Both the position numbers and the translations under genes were made by a program. DNA of 64,000 nucleotides from Papiliotrema nemorosa (Eukaryota > Basidiomycota > Tremellomycetes > Tremellales > Rhynchogastremaceae): assembly GCA_032158125.1 (NCBI GenBank), contig JASKOT010000003.1:248001-312000 (forward strand), read 5' to 3'. The stretch's first letter is position 1, and the number at the start of each line of letters is the position of its first letter. The notes under the pieces are model-generated. The model saw nothing but the letters and a program-made list of their open reading frames with translations, did no database searches and was not told the origin of the DNA. This document shows positions 58,109 through 64,000 of this stretch, one piece after another.

Positions 58109-60235
58109 ATGAGAGCTTCGACGGCGTTGATCTCGCTGCTGCCCCTCGTTTCGGCTTTCAAGTTCCCTCGTGTCACTCCTCAATCCGCTTTGTCAACTGT
58201 CGATGGATTGCTTCATCCTGGACATTCGCACGATAGCGCTGCAACTACCTTGACCTATGCCAACGATATCACTCTGTCGAATATCCCAGGGGATGAGCAT
58301 GTCGTGCTCACCAGTGCCCATCACCCCGTAAGTGTCGATCTGGTCCGTCCCCCATCGATAAAAATGGCTCAACTTGATCGAATCCTTGCCCCTCGTGACC
58401 GCTTAGAGCCCAATGTTATCCTTTCCAGCTACTTCCATAATCTTCCGCATACGCTGACAATCAGAACCACCGGATGAGGATCAAGTCTCATCACGGATGG
58501 TGTGACCCAGACGTAAAGTCGTACTCCGGTTATCTGGATGTGGGAGAGGGCAGAGACCTCTTCTTCTACTTTTTCGAATCTCGTAGCAAGCCCAAGGAAG
58601 ACCCCGTCCTGCTCTGGATCAATGGTGGTCCAGGTTGTTCTTCCTCTCTTGGCGCATTTATGGAACTCGGTGAGCATTTTCATATCATGGCAAAGCATGG
58701 AGATTGATGCAGACAGGCCCTTGTTCGGTCAAGGAGGACCCTAAAAGCGCCAATGATACCAAGTACAACCCTCATGCCTGGAACGAGCGCGCCAATTTGA
58801 TATTCCTCGATGAGCCGATCAATGTTGGGTTCAGTTACGCCGAGCATGGACAGGTGAGATGATTCGTATTCAGATCAGCAGAAATACTGACAGCTCAGCG
58901 AGTCAAGACGACTGAAGAGGCGGCTATCGATGTCCAGGCATTTGTCTCCATCGTAAGTCTTGCGAATGCCTTTCTTGCGGGATAATACCTGACTGTCAGT
59001 TCTTCGAGGCGTTCAAGGAATTCGAGGGCCGAGCGTTCCACCTTTCTGGGGAATCCTACGGCGTGAGCTTCCCCCCCGCGTCTCTTGTCCTCTTGCTCAT
59101 TACAGGGTCGATACTTGCCCGTGTTCGCCTCGGCTGTCTTTGACGGTAACAAGGCTCTGGTCGCAGCGGGCAAGACTCCGATCAATCTACAAAGTGTGCT
59201 CATTGGTAACGGTATCACCGACACTCGTGAGTATATCATGGAACACATCACGAGCACAAGTCTGATTCTCAGTGCGGATGACCGAATCATACTTCCCTTA
59301 CGTGAGCTAGTCTAACATTGAATGCCCGCATGCGCTGAGGTTCAGCAATGTACTATCCATGGAGGTCTGAACCAGACTGTTCAATCAATCGGCAACTGCG
59401 TCGAACTCGCCAAAGCTGTAAGACACCTATCCCGGACTAAATCTACTCTGGCTGATTGAACAGATTCCGAAATGCGCCAAGCTCTACCAGCACCACTGTC
59501 TAGAGTCGCATGACTATACTGCATGTGACATTGCTTTGTCCTACTGCGAAAACTCTATCGGAGGATCATTCCTCGAGGCTGGTGTGAACCCGTAGGTACT
59601 TTAGTTCTGCCACCTTCTCATGACAGGTACGACGTGTCCAAGAAATGCACCTTGGAAGAGCTTGCTACCAGCTTGTGCTATTCCATCACGTACGTGCTCA
59701 AGACCAGAGGCATTTCTTGTGAAAGCTCATCTTTCAGCGACCGAATTGGGGACTACCTCGACCTGCCTGATGTCCGAGAGCTGTTGGGCGTGGACAAGCA
59801 CCGAGGAAAATTCTCCAGTTGCAACAACGGCGTCGGGGTCGACTTTTCCCTCTCGCAAGACACCACTGGTCAAACTTGGCTCTACGTCAGTGCTCTTCTG
59901 GAGCGAGGTGTCCGAGTCTTGTCATACGTCGGAACATTTGACTTTATCTGTAACCATATCGGAAATGAGATGTGGCTGGAGGCGCTCGAATGGTCTGGCA
60001 AAGAAGGCTACAATGAGGCCAAATTGGTCGATTGGAAGGTCAATGGCAAAATTGCGGGATCTTACAAGACATCCGGTAATCTCAGTGTGAGTTCCAGGCA
60101 TTCCGTGGGGTTACGGATCTGACGCGATAGCACCTGAAGATCGTGGGAGCGGGACACATGGTGCCGTACGATAAGCCGGTAGAGGCTCTGGCCATGTTGG
60201 ACTCCTGGCTTGGACAGACTAGCTTCAGCGAGTAG
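58109..60235 (+). CDS. Serine carboxypeptidase (S10, carboxypeptidase Y-like)
   Basis: Removes C-terminal residues from peptides in the vacuole or secretory route. Signal peptide [17 protein letters not shown]. Core motifs: [55 protein letters not shown] (substrate-binding region), and [18 protein letters not shown] with the catalytic Ser. The catalytic Asp is in [18 protein letters not shown], and the catalytic His in [17 protein letters not shown]. About eleven exons. Around 59228-59345 two introns must be removed to read [20 protein letters not shown], consistent with the family. Cys-rich middle ([18 protein letters not shown]) fits disulphides of the lid. It is divergent from the aspartic protease, suggesting common control for nutrient-driven protein breakdown. 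Confidence 0.92.
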
Positions 60236-60460
60236 GAGCGCCAGATGCAAAGATTCCAATACAAATGACATAGGAGATGAACTCGGAACATATGCATCAC
60301 TCGCATACCCCCTCGCATACCTCGCACCGCAGATCCCCTTCGGGTTCGCCGAGTGTCGGCGATCTCCGCTTTTACCATAATTTTGAGCGATCTGTATGTC
60401 CTTGAGTCAAAAGATAAACCTCGTACTCGAGTGCATTCAACCTATATTCCTCTTTGCAGA

Positions 60461-62503
60461 ATGAGCTCGGGCGAGATCCACGATTTGTACGATTCGATCC
60501 TGATTTTGGATTTCGGATCGCAGGTGAGATGCGAATGTTTATATCAGACTCAGGCTGACTCGGGGCAGTATTCGCACTTGATCACTCGAAGATGTCGTGA
60601 ACTCAATGTGAGAGGGAATTTCCTGACCCATTGCATCAATGTCTAACCTCTTCAGGTGTATTGTGAGATGTTACCATGCACTCAAAAGATTGCCGACTTG
60701 AAATGGAAACCCAAGGGTGTGTCATTTTCTGCACGACGATCATTCTTCCTGATATCTGATATCCAGGAATCATCCTCTCTGGATCCCCATACTCTGTCTA
60801 CGCAGATGACGCTCCTCATGTCGACCCTGCAGTCTTCGAAGCCGGCGTACCAGTCATGGGTATCTGCTACGGTCTCCAAGAGATTGCCAGGACACACGGT
60901 GGAAAGGTCGAAGCGCACACTCACAGGGAATACGGTTATGCCAAGATCAAGATTGAAAAATCTGGTTCGCACGGAGATAGACTTTTCGAGGGTATCGAGG
61001 AAGAGGAAGGTGGAGGACTGCAGGTGAGTCTAGGATGAGGAACGGAATGTGAATTGACAAAAGGTCTGGATGAGCCACGGTGATCAATTGGCTTCTCTAC
61101 CCCCATCGTTCCAAACCATCGCGTCGACTCCTACTTCCCCTTACACTGCTATTGCCCATGAGTCCAAGCCCATCTTCGGTGTCCAATTCCACCCCGAGGT
61201 CTCGCACAGTCCAAAAGGAAAGGAGGTCATTGCTGCGTTCGTCCAAAACATATGTGGTGTCCGAGGTGGATGGAGTATGGTGAGTGGACAGGCTGGGCGA
61301 GATGTAGGCTGACCCAATAGGAATCGTTCATCCCCAAGGAGATTGCTCGGATTAGGGAGATTTGCGGAGAAAAGGGTCAAGTCATTGGAGCCGTTTCGGG
61401 TGGTGTCGACTCGACTGTCGCTGCCAAGTTGATGCATGAGGCTATTGGAGATCGGTGAGCTTTGTGTGGACAAGCAGTGGAAGAGGCGCTTATCAAAGAT
61501 TCCACGCCATTATGGTTGACAATGGTGTGCTTCGAAAAGATGAGGGAAAGAAGGTTCACGAGATGCTTACTACCCAACTGGGTGTCAACCTCACCGTCGT
61601 TGACGCTTCCGACCTTTTCCTGGGCCGACTCAAGGGTGTCGAGGATCCGGAGAGGAAACGAAAAATCATCGGAAACACCTTTATTGAGGTATTCGAGGCC
61701 GAAGCAGCAAAGATTGAGGCCGCTGCGGAGAAAGAGGTCGCGGAGAAGGGTGGTGATGCCAAGGGAAAGATTGAATGGTTGTTGCAAGGAACCCTCTATC
61801 CGGATGTTATCGAGAGTATCAGCTTCAAGGGACCTTCGGCGACCATCAAGACGCATCACAACGTCGGAGGGCTGTTGGAAAACATGAAGTTGAAGTTGAT
61901 CGAGCCCCTGCGAGAGCTGTTCAAGGGTGAGTGTCTGGTCCCTCGGTCAGTAATTGCAATCGAGCTGACCGGTAGATGAGGTTCGAGCTTTGGGTCGATT
62001 GCTGGGTATCCCAGCTCAACTCGTTGGCCGACACCCCTTCCCAGGACCAGGGCTCGCCATCAGAATCTTGGGCGAAGTAACCCGAGACCAGATTGCCATC
62101 CTGCAACACGCCGATGACATCTACATTGAGGAGATCCGAGCTGCAGGACTATACGACCAAATCTCGCAGGCTTTCGTCGCGTTGCTACCCGTTAAGGCGG
62201 TCGGTGTAGCAGGTGATGCTCGAACATACGACCAAGTTGTCGCTGTCCGAGCTGTCTCTACCGAGGACTTTATGACTGCCGATTGGTAACTTGATCGTGC
62301 CACGCATGTGTTCTTGGCTAACGGTACAGGTTTGTCTTCCCCCCTGCAGTGTTGAAGAAGATTTCATCGAGAATCACCAACGAGGTCAAGGGAGTCAACA
62401 GGGTGGTCTACGATATCACTTCGAAGCCGCCAGGAACGTGAGTCGCCAAATCCAGACTTAGGTATCAATCATCGCTGACAAGCGTAGTGTCGAATGGCTG
62501 TAA
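60461..62503 (+). CDS. GUA1: GMP synthase (glutamine-hydrolysing)
   Basis: Converts XMP to GMP with ATP and glutamine (EC 6.3.5.2), the last step of de novo guanine nucleotide synthesis, in the cytosol. GATase domain: [47 protein letters not shown] (nucleophile Cys), and [17 protein letters not shown] (His/Glu of the triad). ATP-pyrophosphatase domain: [18 protein letters not shown] (P-loop), [37 protein letters not shown]. Dimerisation domain: [18 protein letters not shown] and [17 protein letters not shown] at the C-terminus, the expected ending. About nine exons. The last is only a few codons, after an intron ending at about 62486. Upstream gap 225 bp. Confidence 0.96.
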
Positions 62504-62816
62504 ATTTTGTTATCTGGGCTTTGATGCAATACATATAGAACGATCCTCCACCACAAATCTGATCACACACCTCACACTGCATTCTAATTAAACTCATTCG
62601 TGGGCGAAGCAGGTTAATAGGGGCAGAGTTCTTTTACTGGGTATGCCCGCAATGGCCGCAGTGGGGAGTTTGAGACTGTTCAGGAAGACTTCAAAAACTT
62701 CGCGAAGGCCCGAGACTCATATATATCCTTGCATCGAGGGACGTCTTCGCCAGGACTCTGCGACCACATCTAGCACTCAGCTGCCAAATAGGTCTTGCTG
62801 AGTTCTCTCGACGGCG
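62504..62816. other. Convergent 3' ends, GUA1 and the right-edge gene
   Basis: A 313-bp gap between two facing stop codons. Nothing coding is seen. Confidence 0.5.
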
Positions 62817-64000
62817 CTAGCCGAAGAACAAGTTGTATCCTGTTCTCAGCGCGTTGAGGCCTCCAGCAACCTTGGCGGCCGTAGACATTCCGCTGGCTAA
62901 ATTGCTGCCAACTCCAGAGAAGTAAGAGCCGAAACCACCTGTGGATTTCTCCCTCCATCCATATTTCTTGGCTTCCTGATCGACTAGAGATTGTAACGTC
63001 GCATCGTCCATGTTGGGATTGAGTAGGCTTTGATCGGTCTTTTGAGTACTCAATAGGAATCGCTGATCTTCCGCCAAGGGTGTGTTGGGGATATCATCTG
63101 GTTCATCAGCTCGTGCATCCTACAGCTACAACCGTAAAGGGCAAGGGACAACACTCACATCGGCTGATCATGGAGTCATCGAAATGTTTGGCAGCTTGTG
63201 TACGCACATTGGCCGAGATCCAGTCAGCGTGACTCATCTCATGTGCCGATTTTCCAAGTCTTGCCCAATGATCATGTCCTTGTTTTCGGAAATCGGCGAT
63301 CCTATCTTTGTCGGTAATCTCGAAGAAGGTGGACTTGTCCGGTTGTTTAGTATAGAAATCAGAGGTCAACATGCGGGAGATCTCTATCGGGTGTTTACTT
63401 CATCTGCGTCAGTATGCTCATTTGGCAGTGCGTCAGTTTGGCTCACCCTGACAGATCCATGTTCGAAGACAAGAAACCTGTCCCCGAGAGAGGGTTCGAC
63501 ATTGCTGGACCGTATACAGATCGTCTCGCAGTTTTCTGCTCCTCTGTCAACGGGTCAATGCCGTATAGCGTTTTCGCAAAGTCCTTGATTGATGCGCCGA
63601 CGGTCGGAAGGTCTTCACCTTCATTCAGCAATTCACCGCCCCAGCAGCAGAGCTTCCTCAAGGTTCCGGGATCGTTTTCCAGTCCGACTAGCTCCGTCAG
63701 CGCTACGTTCCCCCTCACACACTCGTGCTCCATGAATCTGATTGGCGGAATGGCCATCCACTTACATTCGGTTCGGACATGCGGCAACAGACTCTCAGCA
63801 TACGAAATCCGTTGAGCGCCATCAGCAGTGGAACCACCCAGAGTAGCCCATCCGGCTGCCCCTTCAGTGTGTACCAGCTGATCTATGACATTATAGGGTC
63901 TCTTGCCCTCTGCTGCAGTTTTGTGCCAAAAGTCGTACATGCCATATCTACTCCTGTTGACATTAGCCGCTGCACCCTCGTGCTCCCCGTAGTCCAACCG
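62817..64000 (-). CDS. Unidentified protein, 5' end beyond the right edge
   Basis: Three exons of a minus-strand gene are visible. The edge exon (from 64000 down to about 63445) reads MDYGEHEGAAANVNRSRYGM, YDFWHKTAAEGKRPYNVID, FMEHECVRGNVALTELVGLE and GIDPLTEEQKTARRSVYG. The next (about 63390-63160) gives MLTSDFYTKQPDKSTFFEI and ARLGKSAHEMSHADWISANV. The last (about 63110-62817) gives DEPDDIPNTPLAEDQRFLL, QEAKKYGWREKSTGGFGSYF and ends AGGLNALRTGYNLFFG. The final 40 residues are Gly/Ala-rich and amphipathic and could associate with membranes. I recognise no family. The start codon is off the window. Confidence 0.55.

Noticed and set aside
55919..60235. Biosynthetic (secondary metabolite) cluster, given proteases and a nearby velvet gene
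   Set aside because: No synthase, tailoring oxidase or transporter is present, and neighbouring genes are housekeeping.

Overview
The window looks like nuclear DNA of a basidiomycete yeast, most likely Tremellomycetes (Cryptococcus/Kwoniella/Tremella relatives). This is an inference from gene content and architecture: genes are packed tightly on both strands, most are broken by several very short introns (about 40-60 nt) with CTGAC/CTAAC-like branch sites before a YAG, GC content is moderate, and Ser/Pro-rich disordered proteins are abundant. There are no bacterial operons, phage, CRISPR or insertion sequences. Coordinates below are genomic spans from start to stop codon; introns placed by hand are listed where frame and family alignment agree.

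Left part (1-18.8 kb), mostly housekeeping: a divergent pair of small Myb/SANT-like paralogues; NAA38 (NatC LSM subunit); ALG12 (N-glycan mannosyltransferase); an opioid-growth-factor-receptor (OGFr) domain gene with a 14-nt microexon; ARP5 (INO80 complex); succinyl-CoA:3-ketoacid CoA transferase; a large Red1/ZFC3H1-like zinc-finger protein; an AhpD-like protein; and a pirin.

Central part (19-32 kb), the accessory region: seven copies of a divergent BTB/POZ-like gene family in various states of repair. One is a minus-strand pseudogene, one carries a single frameshift, one has lost its N-terminus, and four look intact. All share the same two-part core with a phase-2 intron at the same place and different C-terminal tails. 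A large Ser/Thr-Pro-rich unknown gene and a short membrane-protein ORF sit inside the array. This is the strongest candidate for a little-described, fast-evolving system in the window.

Right part (33.8-64 kb): IMP1 (mitochondrial inner membrane peptidase); a RING-H2 protein with a second Cys/His module and a polyhistidine tract; ecdysoneless/SGT1; exocyst SEC3; a velvet-domain regulator; a Gin4/Cdr2-type kinase with a KA1-like end; a DSF2-like Sel1-repeat protein; a divergently transcribed pair of secretory proteases (A1 aspartic protease and S10 carboxypeptidase) with mirrored TATA boxes; GUA1 (GMP synthase); and an unidentified gene running off the right edge.

The genes do not form one pathway. 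Local links are the divergent pairs that share promoter space (Myb-like pair, IMP1/RING, the two proteases) and the BTB-like array.
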